Part shown: positions 22,401 to 33,449 of the stretch, in pieces | How positions within the stretch are numbered: the first letter of the stretch is position 1 | Layout of the letters: the number at the start of each line of letters is the position of its first letter | Source: Oscarella lobularis | Taxonomy: Eukaryota; Porifera; Homoscleromorpha; Homosclerophorida; Oscarellidae | Length of the DNA stretch: 64,000 bases | NCBI RefSeq assembly: GCF_947507565.1 | Contig: NC_089181.1 | Coordinates: 379,501 to 443,500, forward strand | Direction: 5' to 3' | The notes under the pieces: generated by a model | Seen by the model: only the letters and a program-made list of their open reading frames with translations | The model's database searches: none | Told to the model about the DNA's origin: nothing | Translations under genes and position numbers: made by a program

Positions 22401-25400
22401 CGGCCCGTTCGCGTTGGGAGACGCCTAAAAACCAATTAAAAATTTCGAATTAGGGAATATAGCTTTCGCGTACATTTTCACTCGACGCCGGCGAACCGTC
22501 AGAGCTCTCTTCCACTTTAGCAGACGAATAACTTCCCTGTCCGCTGTCGGACGACGACGACGTGCGAAGAAGCATCTCCGCCGGACTCTCCGGCGACGAT
22601 CGATTAACGTCTCCGCCGCCGCCGCGGCCGCCGTCGACGATGTTTTCCCCTATTAATTCCCGATCCGCCGCGATGCTTTTCAGCGATGCGGCGCGAAGCG
22701 TCTCGGCGCGTTTCTTCGTGCTTTGAGCCAAAACGACGACGGGCTCGTCGACTCGTTCCCGCTGGCGCAATCCGTCAATGATTTTCTCGCGGTCCTCTTC
22801 CAGCGATACGCTACGTAACGCTTTTCTGACGCGAGGCTTCGGTATCGACGGTTTTCTCTGAATCGGCATCGATGCGACGCCGCTCACGCCGCCGGCACCG
22901 TCGTCGTCGTCGTCGACGACGGTGCCGGACGGCGAGTGACTTCGACTCTTCGCCGCCGGACGTTGATTCAACATCGTCAAATATTTTTCTTTGGCTTGAG
23001 AAGGAGGCTTCGCCGCCGTTTCATCGACGGACGGTTTACGGCGACTCGGGTTCGCCGCCCCATTCGACTTGGTCATGGAACCCGGTCTCGCCATCGTCGC
23101 TTTCCTACGCAAAGGCGTCGATACACTCTGCTGAGATCCAAGTCGTTGAGATCGCGGTTCTGATCTCTGCTCTTCCGTCAGGGTCGCTTCTTCTTCTTCT
23201 TCTTCTTCTTCTTCTCCTTTCGACTTTTTTCTTCCGTGTCCTGACGCCAGCACTGGCCTCTGTCTCGGCCACGACTGAGATAGGCTATCGTTGCTCATCA
23301 GCAAATCGTCAATGTCTTGTTTTCCTAATGACGGAAAGAGGTCTGTTCTTGCCGGCATCGTGGCTAGCGGTTTCAAAAGCGGCTTCGTTCCCATTTCACT
23401 ACGACGAACGCTCTTCCGAGACGCCCCACCGCTTAAATCTCCAACTCTTCCGCCACTACGCATCGAAGTCCGACTCGACGTCGCCGCCGCGGCGTTTAGC
23501 TTTGACATGTGCAATTCAGCGTAGGATCCCTGCGATGTGGGCGCCGGCGGATTCATCGCTTGAGCGAGACTGACATACGACGACGATCCGTCGCCACTCG
23601 ACGGCGTCGGACTGCTTCGCGGCGACGAGGCGACAATCCGTTCCCTCTCATTCCACGACATCTTCGCCTTGAGCGGAGGCCGCGACGACGACGACATTTG
23701 AGCACCTTGCGACTGTCCACTTTTCTCTTTCGCACTTCCCACCGAACGACCGTCCTTCACCCACGGCAATCGTTTACCGGCACTGCAATACCGACGCGGC
23801 GTCGGCACCGAAGCGACGGGATTCATGCTCGGCATCTTAGCCGGCGTCGATACGACGGACCCGTTGAAATCTCCCGTCGTCGTCGTCGTCGCCGTCGCAC
23901 CGCTGCCGGCACTCGCACTGCTCGCGCTCGCCGAAACATTTCCCGGCGCGGCGAGTATCCAATCGATATCCGGACCGGAGACGGACGGACGATGAGCGGC
24001 GACCGACGTCGCCGACGATATGGGAACGGGATTGGCGTGTTCGACGAGACCGTCGGCGTTGATGCGCGGCAATTGACGTCGAGCGAGTCGCGCTTGAACG
24101 GCGGCCATGACGCCCGCCTGTCCGCCGCCGGTTCGCGCGTCGAACGTTCGCTCGGCGCGCGCGACGGCGGCGACGAGCGGCGTCAGATTGCCGGAGCCGA
24201 GACTCGAGGCGAGTACGGCGAAAAGTTCGAGACTCGCTTGTCGAACGCGCTGCTTGTTGTCGATGAGAGTCAGCGCCGTCGCCTCGACGACGGCGGGCAG
24301 ATCGAATTCGTAGCGCGGATAGGTGAGAAGAGCGGCGACGATGATGTTGAGCGCCTCTTCGCGCACCTTCGAATTTCGATGTTTCAAGGCGGCGGGAAGG
24401 AGAGCGTCAAGAACGGGTTTCGGCGTCATGGCCTGCATGAGTCGCGTGAACACGCGCATGTTCGCCTGACGAACGATTTTGTTGTCGCCTAATTTTTTCG
24501 ATAGGCCACCGACGAGTTTTCCCAGAGACGATTTCAGAGCGAGACTCGCTTTGCCGACGAGCTGTTCGACGATGTCCAACGTCGTGAGTGTCACTTTGAA
24601 ATTGGAGTCGTCGAGAAGGAGACCGACGAAGTCGATGAAGGAGCTCAGGTGAGGCATGAGAACGCGCGCGTCCGTCATGACGTTGATGAGCGTCGCCAAC
24701 TCGTTGATGCCGTGAACGCGAACTCGCCAATCCTCCGCGTCTCGAAGTCGTTTCATCGTAGAGTCCGGGATGAAACCGAATGATAGCGATGACGATGACG
24801 ACGTTTCCAATACCGGTGAATCGATCACGTGACCATTTCTTTCCTCTGTCGGCGTCGTGACTGGATTCGTCGTCGTCGCCGCGGTCGCCTTGCCGACGAG
24901 ATTGCGATAGACGCGAGCGTGCGCGTCGGGTAAGCGCGCGAGACAGGAATTAAACGTCGGCACGCCCATCGCCTCTTTGAGCCGGTCCAGACAGGCGATG
25001 ACGACGTCACTTGCCGTCGCCGCTTCGTCGCTCGTCAAAACACGAATCAACGACTCGATATTTTTCGTCGTCGTCATTTCGGCACGCGTCGGCATCAGAC
25101 CGGCGACGACGTGCGGCGGCGGCGGCGACGACGACGACGACGACAAAAAGGCGACGACGATGCGAGCGCGCGTCGCGCCGCCGTCGCTCGAATTGCGCGC
25201 GTACGACTGAAGCGTTTGATTCGCCGCTTTTCGTAGGGCGACTTTGCCGTCGAGCGCGTTGGCGACGAGTCGCGGTACGAGCGATGCGACGAGCGCGTCG
25301 AGATGCGAATCGTCGCGCAAATGGGGCACGAGTTCGCTGACGAGTTGGACGGCCTGGTGGCGCACGTTCCACGCGCTGTCGGCGAGACCGCTGTCGATGA

Positions 25401-25563
25401 CGCGCGCCAGCGCGTTGCGACTCGACTCGCGTGCGAGATCGACGCGACCGCCGCGAAGCGCCGTTCGCACTTCTTCGATCGCTTGAACGCGCGGTCCGCC
25501 GGTCGACGGGGGCTTCGAGCGATCGACGAACGCTTCGCTTTCGGCGTCCATTACCAGCAACAT
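19498..25563 (-). CDS. TOGARAM1: TOG-array ciliary microtubule protein, TOGARAM1/crescerin (copy 2)
   Basis: Same exon structure and domains as copy 1. Differences sit mainly in low-complexity linkers: three fewer Ala codons after SVDETAA, extra Gly/Arg in the VDGGRGGGGDV run, and a Gly-run length change near the C-terminus. There are also single substitutions such as Ala/Thr before KPLLKPLA. The GC-donor introns are retained. Both copies are open throughout, so neither shows decay; this favours alleles over a gene plus a pseudogene. Confidence 0.92.
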
Positions 25564-26008
25564 GGAGAACTCCTGTCAGAAATTGGGGGAGAGGCACGCG
25601 CGCTCGCCGCGTCGCACGTCAACAAAAAAACTAGGCGATTGCGAGCCGTAATAGCGACCGTCGATCGGCGAATCCAGGTGTCGAGGGTCGTTCGATGACG
25701 GTAAACACAGCGTATGGTAATTGTATCGGCGAGAAGTTCGCTTCTGCAGAAGGGGAATCACTTATCGCTGCATGTGCGCATGAGCGCGTTGTCAAGACAC
25801 CTCTGTGACATCAAAGACCTCGCGTCCACAAAGCTTCTCTCTAGTTATTTAGACCTGCATTCTATCGTTTGATTTCTGACGAATTTTTGTACATGAAAAA
25901 TCGACGATGTATTCATCATTGTAACCTGTTGTTTACGATGTATTTATACGGGCGTTATATTAATCGGTGACGTAAGGCGTAGCCAAGGCAAACGTTCGAC
26001 GCTTTCTA
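25564..26008. promoter_or_regulatory. Divergent promoter of TOGARAM1 and ZMYND10 (copy 2)
   Basis: Equivalent of 7340-7783. It keeps forkhead cores at 25701-25707 and 25930-25936 and the X-box-like site at 25979-25992, 16 bases from the ZMYND10 start. Confidence 0.6.
25979..25992 (+). promoter_or_regulatory. RFX X-box-like site (copy 2)
   Basis: GTAGCC-AA-GGCAAA, identical to copy 1, immediately upstream of complete ZMYND10. Confidence 0.55.
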
Positions 26009-28069
26009 ATGGCAGAGGCCTTTCTCTTTGCTCCCGAAGCCGAGTCGTACGTGGAAGGATTGCGTTGCTTTCCTCTGCGCGACATTGGATCGTCGAGGTA
26101 TTCAATACACGCACGAAAAGGTCGAAAAATGCACGTCTTCTTCGGCCAGATGGATCGTTCAGCACGATCAGCTCGAAAAGTTGAACTTACAGGCAAGCAC
26201 TGTAGAGACAACTAGCAGAAGGAGTAGATGGCTCCATTTCTAGGCTGCACTCAGCGCAAAAAGGCAAGAGGATGAATTTATAAAGGAGAGCCTCGTTTCG
26301 CACGAGAAAGTGAACCTGTCACAAGAAAAAGATTCACGAGATGGGACGCACTTTTAGATGTCGATACTGATCTACGAACTCATTTGCATCGAAGTGTGGA
26401 AATCGCGTATTTTTCCACTATTGCTCAAATCTCGAGTTGAACCAAAACAAACGTTTCCGTGCTACATTGTCGTAAGGGGAATTCGTTGTCTAAATTTCCC
26501 TTGGAAAGGAAATTCTTTTTCGTAGTTGTATCACGAAGCGACTTTGATTAGTCTATTGGAAACAGTTCTTTATCACGAAGTGAGATTTTGATTAGTCGCG
26601 TGGAAGAGCAGCCTTACTACTATATATTCGTGTAGGACGTCGTCCAAGCGTGTGATGATGTACTTCTTGACTTGGCAGAATACTGCTCCTCTCGAATCAT
26701 CACATTGGCATCTCGGTATACCGTATACAAAATAGTCGAGTTTTCTTAATTGAACTTTGTAGACATAATGATGGAGAATGCTTTTATGACGAGAATGAAC
26801 GCGCTTCCAAGGAACCTATTTCCGGAATTGACGTGAGCCTTCTCTGATCAATACTACAGTGAACTTGATTGCTAATCGTTTAGGAACTGAAAAGGCAATA
26901 CAAACAGATATGGTTTCAAGTGACAGTCAAAGCCGTTTCAATCCTACGTTACATAATCAGTAATTTATCAAGGTACAGTAGTGGAGCAGCAGTGGGTCTA
27001 CGTGCACAATGATTAAATAAAAATCATCTTATTATAGCTTGCCTGTGAGCATCGCTACGCGATTACTAAATACCCACGGTATGGGCAAATAACAATGCTA
27101 TAATGGAAGATAGACTCTTTTTTCCAGACATTATTTGCTGTCTGGTTGAACTCGTGGACAAACCACCTTGGACTCACCAAACGAAAGACGGTAAAATTGT
27201 CAGGTACACTGAAGCCAAGTGGTGTCCCGTCCACGAGAGAGAAACTATGGCAGTTACGAAGACAGAAGCGCAGGTAGCACAAAGACGTCTCTTCTTTCCT
27301 CAGCAAATTCATCTTTTTCAAGGTGTGGCTGGCACTTCATCACTTGCTCATGGATCCCGAGTGCCAACGAAAGTACAACTACAGCGATCACAGAAAAGCG
27401 ATTGTATTGAAAGTAATGGCACTTCCCTTTTCATTTCCTTCACTACACGCTTCTGATTAAGCTGCGAGGAAAACTGAATGAAGTGTTGCTCGACCAAATT
27501 CCAGTACTGAGAGACTTGCAAAGATATCTGGAGCATCTTGCTGTCCTAGACATTCCCCCGCCCAGAGAAGAGCTCATATTGGAGCAGGTAGACAAAAGAA
27601 TCCCTCCTCCCTTCTGATTCTAGTAGTGGAGGAAACGCTGTTAATTAAGGTTCCAGAAATTAGAGAGAAACTTATTCAAGACAACAAAGGCAAGTGGAAA
27701 GAAATAGCGACACTACACGGCAAGATGATACTTGAACCCGACGCTGATCACGTGCGGATGATGGCTGAAAGGTCGGTCGTTTGTGACTTGTGCTCCATCT
27801 CTCTCATTGTTCCATGGAATTAGGTTTGCTAATACCTTTAGTCTCGATGCTCTCGAAGAGTTGGCGTGTGACGTGCCAAAGTGCGCCTTGTGTGGGCAGC
27901 CTGCTACAAAGAGGTGTTCTCGATGTCGCAATGAATGGTACTGCAAAAGGTAAACAACACATAGAATCGCCTGCCTGTCTTGTTCTACACTTATCTGCTT
28001 AGGGAATGTCAAGTAAAGCACTGGAGTAAGCACAAGAGGGCTTGTAATATTGCCGCCGAAGTGAAGTGA
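26009..28069 (+). CDS. ZMYND10: Dynein-arm assembly factor ZMYND10 (complete)
   Basis: Full-length version of the gene cut at 9484. After the helical body shared with copy 1 come MILEPDADHVRMMAER, SLDALEELACDVPKC and the C-terminal MYND zinc finger. The finger has the spacing CALCGQPATKRCSRC, NEWYCKRECQ and HWSKHKRACN, i.e. the usual seven Cys plus one His. The stop is at 28067-28069. Exons are short and introns about 50 bases. The product is cytoplasmic and needed for axonemal dynein assembly. The next gene starts about 290 bases downstream. Confidence 0.93.
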
Positions 28070-28112
28070 CGTTTGAACACCTATCAGAAAGTTTTTTAGT
28101 TATTTCTTTTAT

Positions 28113-28138
28113 TTGGGAGGGGGGGGGGGGGGGGGGGG
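28113..28138 (+). repeat. Poly-G run
   Basis: A near-pure G homopolymer of about 25 bases with one early A, in the short spacer after ZMYND10. It could form a G-quadruplex or mark polymerase slippage; the exact length in an assembly is unreliable. Confidence 0.9.
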
Positions 28139-28359
28139 ACATGACCTGATTATAGTTTGGACTATTAGCAATCACCCAGCTAGTACAGTAGTCCACTTGA
28201 ACTGGATTCTGATATACGACACGTTTGTGATTTTCCTCTTTTACTTATGGTCACGAGTCAGAACTTTGGCTTTCGCTTTCGTCCTTCTCATGAGTCATAG
28301 GGTGTATGTCCGGAACACGCGACCACATTACCTCCGGCGCTGTGCATTGAAGAACTGCA

Positions 28360-31300
28360 ATGAGTAGGAGTCCGTTTCTTCAAGCCAGTCTGATTCTCGT
28401 CCTCCTGTTTATCAGCGGTTAGTTACATAATATAGTTTTGAGCTTATGGACATACTGACTTTTTAGAAAGTGCCCAATCCCCTGACCCTTCTTGCAGCGC
28501 CGACACAAACCGATCAATCGACGACGAAATCGTCACCGAAGGCTATTTCAAACACGTCACCGACGATCGGGTCTACATACTCGCCGACACCGTCATACTC
28601 GACGGCGACGACGAAACCCTCAGCTACGACCCGTGCAAAGACCTCTACGTCGACGCAATCAACGTCATAGTCAAGGGCACCGTCAAATGGAAAGCACGAT
28701 CCGTAACAATCAATACGGTCAACCTAACTGTCGTCAGCGGGGCTGGGAGCGAAAATGATAGCTACGAGGCGGTCGCCTCTACAAGCAGCGGCGACGACGG
28801 TAGCGAAGACGACGAAGCCGCCTTCGCCGTGGCGACCATCGACGCTTCGTACCAGTCCAACGGCATCCCGGACTACACCGATCCGGCGGCGCCAGGCGAA
28901 AGTGCGGGCGCGGCGGGCGCAAACGGAAAGGAGGGCGGTACAGGTGGCGGCGGTGGATCGATCGATTTGACGCTTTCGCGCCTCAACGGTGGTAGACTCG
29001 CGTTGAAAGCGAATGGAGGAAAAGGCGGACGGGGCCAGGCGGGCGGTAACGGGCACATCGGGGCCGACGGGCAACCGAATCCGGATCGCGATGCGTGCTG
29101 CAACGGACGATCCACTCAAGGCTTAAAAGGAGGTCCGGGAGGAAATGCGGGCAATGCGGGGAAATCGGGAAATGGGGGCCGGGGTGGTTCGGTCAAAGTG
29201 CGATTGCCGTTGTGGGCAGATCGAGGCGAGATCGTGTCGCGCGTGACGATGACGGTCGACGGGGGTAAGCCGGGCGGTCAAGCGAAGCCGGGTACGCCGG
29301 GCGAGGGCGGCTACGGCGGTGCCGGATCGCCGACGGGATGCTACAACGCGGGGGGATGGTTGCCGTGGACGCATAAATATCGTTGCCACGGTAGCTTGGG
29401 ACCAGACGGGCCGCGGGGTGCGACGGGGCAAGGGGGATCGTTTGCCGTGCCGGCCGTGGCCGGTCAAGCGGGATCGGTTCGCGTTCAGGTTGGGGGAGTC
29501 GGAAAAATAACGCCAGTTACAATGATACAGTTGGCGATGCGAGAGGGCAATAGAATGTACAAGGAGGGAAAGTTTGCCGCGGCGAGAGACGTCTACATGT
29601 GGGTTATCGATATCACGAGAAACGCTACGAAGAAAGAGTCAATCGGATACAGAAAACTAGCGACCACCTATTTGTCACAAATATCCCACGGTACGCACTC
29701 GAGGGCTTCTCAACAAATAGGTAATAATCCTCATTATCTTAAGGCTTCGATTTCTGGGGTCACCTTCCTAACAACGTGCCGTTAAACTCGTACGAAGACA
29801 TATTCAGTCATTTGGAAAAGGACGTGATACCTTACGCTAAGGACGTCGAAGCGGATTTCAACGATTTCTTCGACAAGGCGACGGCTCAAGAAAAGCGCGT
29901 CGTTATCGTACGCAACAGTCTCCAACATGCAAAATATCTCGTCGGTCTATGTGCGCGAAAGAGAACGGATGCGAGCACGAATCTCGCCCACGTAACCGAA
30001 GAACTGACCGAACTCGAAGCAACCCAAGCGCGAGCTCAGTACCGATCGGATTCGGCAACGCAATTGTGCAAGGACGCTATCGAGCATTACATCGTGCACA
30101 AGGAATCGGCTTTTAGTTTCGGGGAACTCTTTCAGATAATCAGGGCTGGAATTCAAATTTTCGGATCGATCTACGCAGGTGCACGGGGGAAGCGCGCAAA
30201 AACGTTTGTTCCTTCTAAATATCTCCCTAGGGTTCGGTAGTCTGTCGTCTGGCATAAAAGATGTGATCGGTGCGCTCGATGCGGCTAAAAATATCGGGGG
30301 CGGATTTCTAAAAGACTTGGAAGAAATCGGGACGATTGTTAAGAACGTCACCTATCAATTCGACAAAGCTAAAGACGCCTTGGAGACGGACGTAACCAGT
30401 ATCAAAAATCAATTCGATAAGATCAAAGGGCTCGTCGATAAAACGGGACAAGAAAACGACGCAAAAATGCTCGTCGACGGACAGAAATTTAACCAGGTGG
30501 AAGCCGTATGCAGCATGAGGGTAACAGCACCCTTACCTTCGATTTCGTTTAGATGGTAGGAAAGTGGCTGTTTCTAAGCGAATGTCGCGACGCCAAAGCA
30601 GCTTTCACCGCATACCTAAACAGCTCCAGGTGAGTATAGAAAGAAAGAAATGCCTCTTAATTATTTATTTAATTTTAGAGCGGTCAACGACAAGATTATG
30701 CAGCACGATTCGATCGTAATTCAGATCGCTCAACTCGAGTCCCAAATCAGTAAATACGAGGGACTCCAGTCGCGATTGCAAGGGCAAATGATCGACGACT
30801 ACAATCCCTTCACAATCGCCTACGCTCTCGCCATCGGCGAGGTCTACGTCAATCTCAAGGAAGCGATTGTCAACGAAATGAAAAAAATGCAGGAAGCCTA
30901 CAACTATCAATTCCTCGAAGATCGACCGTTTACGTATGACGACAGTCGCATGGCAATGATCGAAGCGTGGCTGGCAAACAATCGCATCGAGATGCTCGAT
31001 CGCATGTCCCAGCTCGGCACCGAAGTCCAACAATTCAATCGAAATCTCGAACCGCTCGAAAACGCGATCGTCATTCGACGCGACGATCTCAACGACGAGT
31101 TCGCCCATTTGGATGAAAATGGCCAAATGGCGTTCACCGTGTCCGGCGCCGAAAAGGAGCTCGCTCCGTTGACGCACGTTCACATGACGGACGTTCGCGT
31201 GTGGTTACCGGGATTGCGAAGTTCGTCGAATCGCGTTCGAGTCTGGTTGAAGCGATATGGCAGTTCGCTTGTATATGATCAGCACGGGCAAATACGGACT

Positions 31301-31753
31301 TTTACGCACGGTGCGCGTACGATGCTCTTCGATTACGATAAAGACGGTTATGACGTCAATTCTGCCGTATCTATACCCGAAGTGGGATCGTCGACTCCAA
31401 ATGAATATGTCGCTTTGAGTCCTATTGGGCCATGGGTGATTGGCGTGCCGGAAGCGTACAATGGCGGTGACGTGAATACGAGTGACGTCAAGGAGATACA
31501 CGTGCAATTGTCGGGCACGTTTCTACCTTGCGCCAATTTGCAATGTCCGCCGAGACAAACTCACTTTAATTTTTCGAATGAAACCGTTTCGATGACGACG
31601 TTGACGCCAGGCGTGCAAAGTCAGTCTAGGAGACTGAATTCTGTGACGATTTCCGTTGGAGTGATTGGGGTTACAGTGGTGGGATTGATTGGAATCGTCA
31701 CTGTTGTTGGGGTGCGAAGGTACAGAAGGAGGAGAGGTTACAATAAGGTGTGA
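28360..31753 (+). CDS. Type I membrane protein: Gly-rich domain, long helical domain, C-terminal TM
   Basis: Family not recognised. Six exons join cleanly: 28360-28417, 28467-29690, 29744-30178, 30231-30496, 30553-30629 and 30679-31753, giving about 1,035 residues. Residues 1-20 form a signal peptide (FLQASLILVLLFIS). A beta-type stretch containing NDSYEA comes next. Residues of about 170-390 are Gly/Asn/Ala-rich with collagen- or beta-helix-like spacing (GGPGGNAGNAGKSGNGGRGG), interrupted by a Cys-containing loop. The next 450 residues are helical, with coiled-coil segments (TSIKNQFDKIKGLVDKTG; AQLESQISKYEGLQSRL). A beta-rich region of about 180 residues follows (VRVWLPGLRSSSNRVRVWL). One TM segment (VGVIGVTVVGLIGIVTVVGV) and a short basic tail end it. 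A cell-surface adhesion or assembly role is only a guess. Confidence 0.85.
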
Positions 31754-32850
31754 GAGTCTGGTTGAAAACGTTTTTGGTTTTGTTCTCTGTGTGATTGATC
31801 GCTGAGTCGCTGTCTGTTTCGATAAACCTTTCGACTAACGGGGCCCCACTGTGTATGCGACCTAACAGCAACGCGCTGAGTTAGCTGTACCTGTACGCTT
31901 CGTTTCGAGCGCAGAAATTCTCTCTGGTGACCAGTTCGGATTCTGGCGAGGTTTCTGTTCGGTTTCTCCAAGTCGGTGGGTTCCCGCCTGTCTCGTAATC
32001 CTTTAAGTAGCAGTTTCGTTACTGTGGAGTTCCGTATATCGACTCCCAAACCCCAAAGTTCGTCGAACGTCGAAGATATTTTTCCGCCATCTTGGTTTAG
32101 CGTACGTCACGCGCGTGCGCAGTACAATGCGGTTAAACCACGTGATTTCAATTGAGCCAATGATCGCGTTCGCTGACTCGGCGGGACGCTCAAATGCGTC
32201 ACGCAGCACCGATTTCTTTCAGTTGCGGCCGAGGGTGGATGCGTCGTGGAGCAATCTGCGTCTCGTCCTTGACGGATTGGCTCGGGAGAAGACAAAAGGC
32301 AAGTCCTGGTTGTTGGATCAGCGTGGCCCACGGTTTATCCGTGCCGGAGCCTGTAGGCAGGGCGAAGGGGGGCTTCGGCCTCGGTTTACGCACTGGGATT
32401 AACGATCGCTAAGGTCTTATTGTTGCCAACAAGCACGATCCGCGCTAGGCTGAGCGGTTACGGCTTGGAGGGGGTGTTCAAAAATGGCCTGGTTGCCGGC
32501 ACTTTTCTCACCCGACGGCACGATTAGACCGAGGATGATCCGGCCCAGGAGACTTCAATTCGGGGCATTGCACTGTCTTTCTTGTCGACTCCTGCAAACA
32601 GTGGTCAACCGCTCTCCACTTCCACAAGCCCCGGTTCTTCTCTGGAACACATACCGAAGGGTTTGGTACCAGCGCGCCGGGGGACTCGGTTTTAGGGGCC
32701 GTTTCTCGTCCAGGCGGGTACTGAATGGAGTGGCCGATGAAGTCGCACTCGCCCGACATTTTTTGGAACCGGTGGTCATCGCTTTGCGGTGGCTGCCTTG
32801 GGCTACGAAGCGTCCAAACCTCCCCGTGGTGTAGCCTGGGTAATGCGAAT
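31754..32850. other. Unassigned GC-rich stretch, promoter-like
   Basis: About 1.1 kb with no recognisable gene. From 32084 it holds a YY1-type motif, a CACGTG E-box near 32139 and CCAAT boxes near 32157 and 32275, and it is GC-rich to about 32850. A 116-codon frame (32484-32834, plus) and overlapping minus-strand frames exist, but neither resembles a known protein. It may be a promoter plus a non-coding first exon of whatever starts at 32851. Confidence 0.4.
32084..32094 (-). promoter_or_regulatory. YY1-type site
   Basis: CCGCCATCTTG is the reverse complement of CAAGATGGCGG, the canonical YY1 initiator-type core that often lies just downstream of transcription starts in animal promoters. Confidence 0.4.
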
Positions 32851-33109
32851 ATGGACGCACTAAATCAGGTACGTACAGAGATTGTTTGACAGTAACTAAT
32901 GGAATTTTTGTTTTTAGGAGCGTAATTTAGTGAAATGTACAACGGTGGCAGGAATATTGATGGGAACACAGCGTAGACTTAGGATGGATTTTGTTTTTAT
33001 TGCACTGCATGCTTTACCGTATAACTGTCGATTTTCTTCGTGTATTTCATTTCTTTATAAAATAAATGAACTTGAGCGTGAACAACGCCTTCAATGTCGC
33101 TGGTTTTAG
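32851..33109 (+). CDS. Possible small two-exon gene, unrecognised
   Basis: ATG at 32851 gives MDALNQ, then a 49-base intron with a good GTACGT donor and a TTTTTAG acceptor (32869-32917). The second exon runs in frame to a stop at 33107-33109, giving about 69 residues that begin ERNLVKCTTVAGILMGTQRR. The intron and the upstream promoter-like motifs argue for transcription. There is no known family, and an AATAAA inside the frame near 33060 suggests the coding end could be earlier or the RNA non-coding. Confidence 0.3.
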
Positions 33110-33449
33110 ATCGAAAAAAAGAGAGAAGATCTTGGCTGTAGCGCACTGGAGACCCGGACTTGCAACGAATGGAGCTACCGAGAGCTCTGGTGTGCTTGTA
33201 GGAGGCTCATCGGTCTCGTTCTTGCGTAGTCGATGTAGTTTTAGTGTCAAAAAGTCAAAGAGGCCGCAAGAAATTAGCTTGGCCGACGGCAAAGGGCGAC
33301 ACTTCGCCGGAGAGAAGCCCTGGGGAATGCTTCACAGCACTCCAAAGTTAGTAAGCAGTGTGTCAATTAACCCTTGGATCGTTCAAATTAATATCACCTC
33401 ATAAACTGATTATCTACCTGCAGAGTTTTTGATTATATGGTAGAAACGT
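33110..33449. other. Stretch without supported gene
   Basis: Contains overlapping frames of about 80-110 codons on both strands with no recognisable domain. It probably holds 3' UTRs of the flanking transcripts. Confidence 0.35.

Larger units (their letters stand above)
18221..27711. repeat. Long near-identical repeat, copy 2 (pairs with 1-9484)
   Basis: This copy continues past both ends of copy 1 within intact genes. On the left the TTLL gene runs on to its start at 17096; on the right ZMYND10 runs to its stop at 28069. It is therefore the contiguous version of the locus, and copy 1 is a fragment. Confidence 0.95.

Noticed and set aside
33047-33404. Overlapping 81- and 112-codon frames on both strands
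   Set aside because: No domain, no splice context, and both strands equally open; treated as probable UTR sequence.
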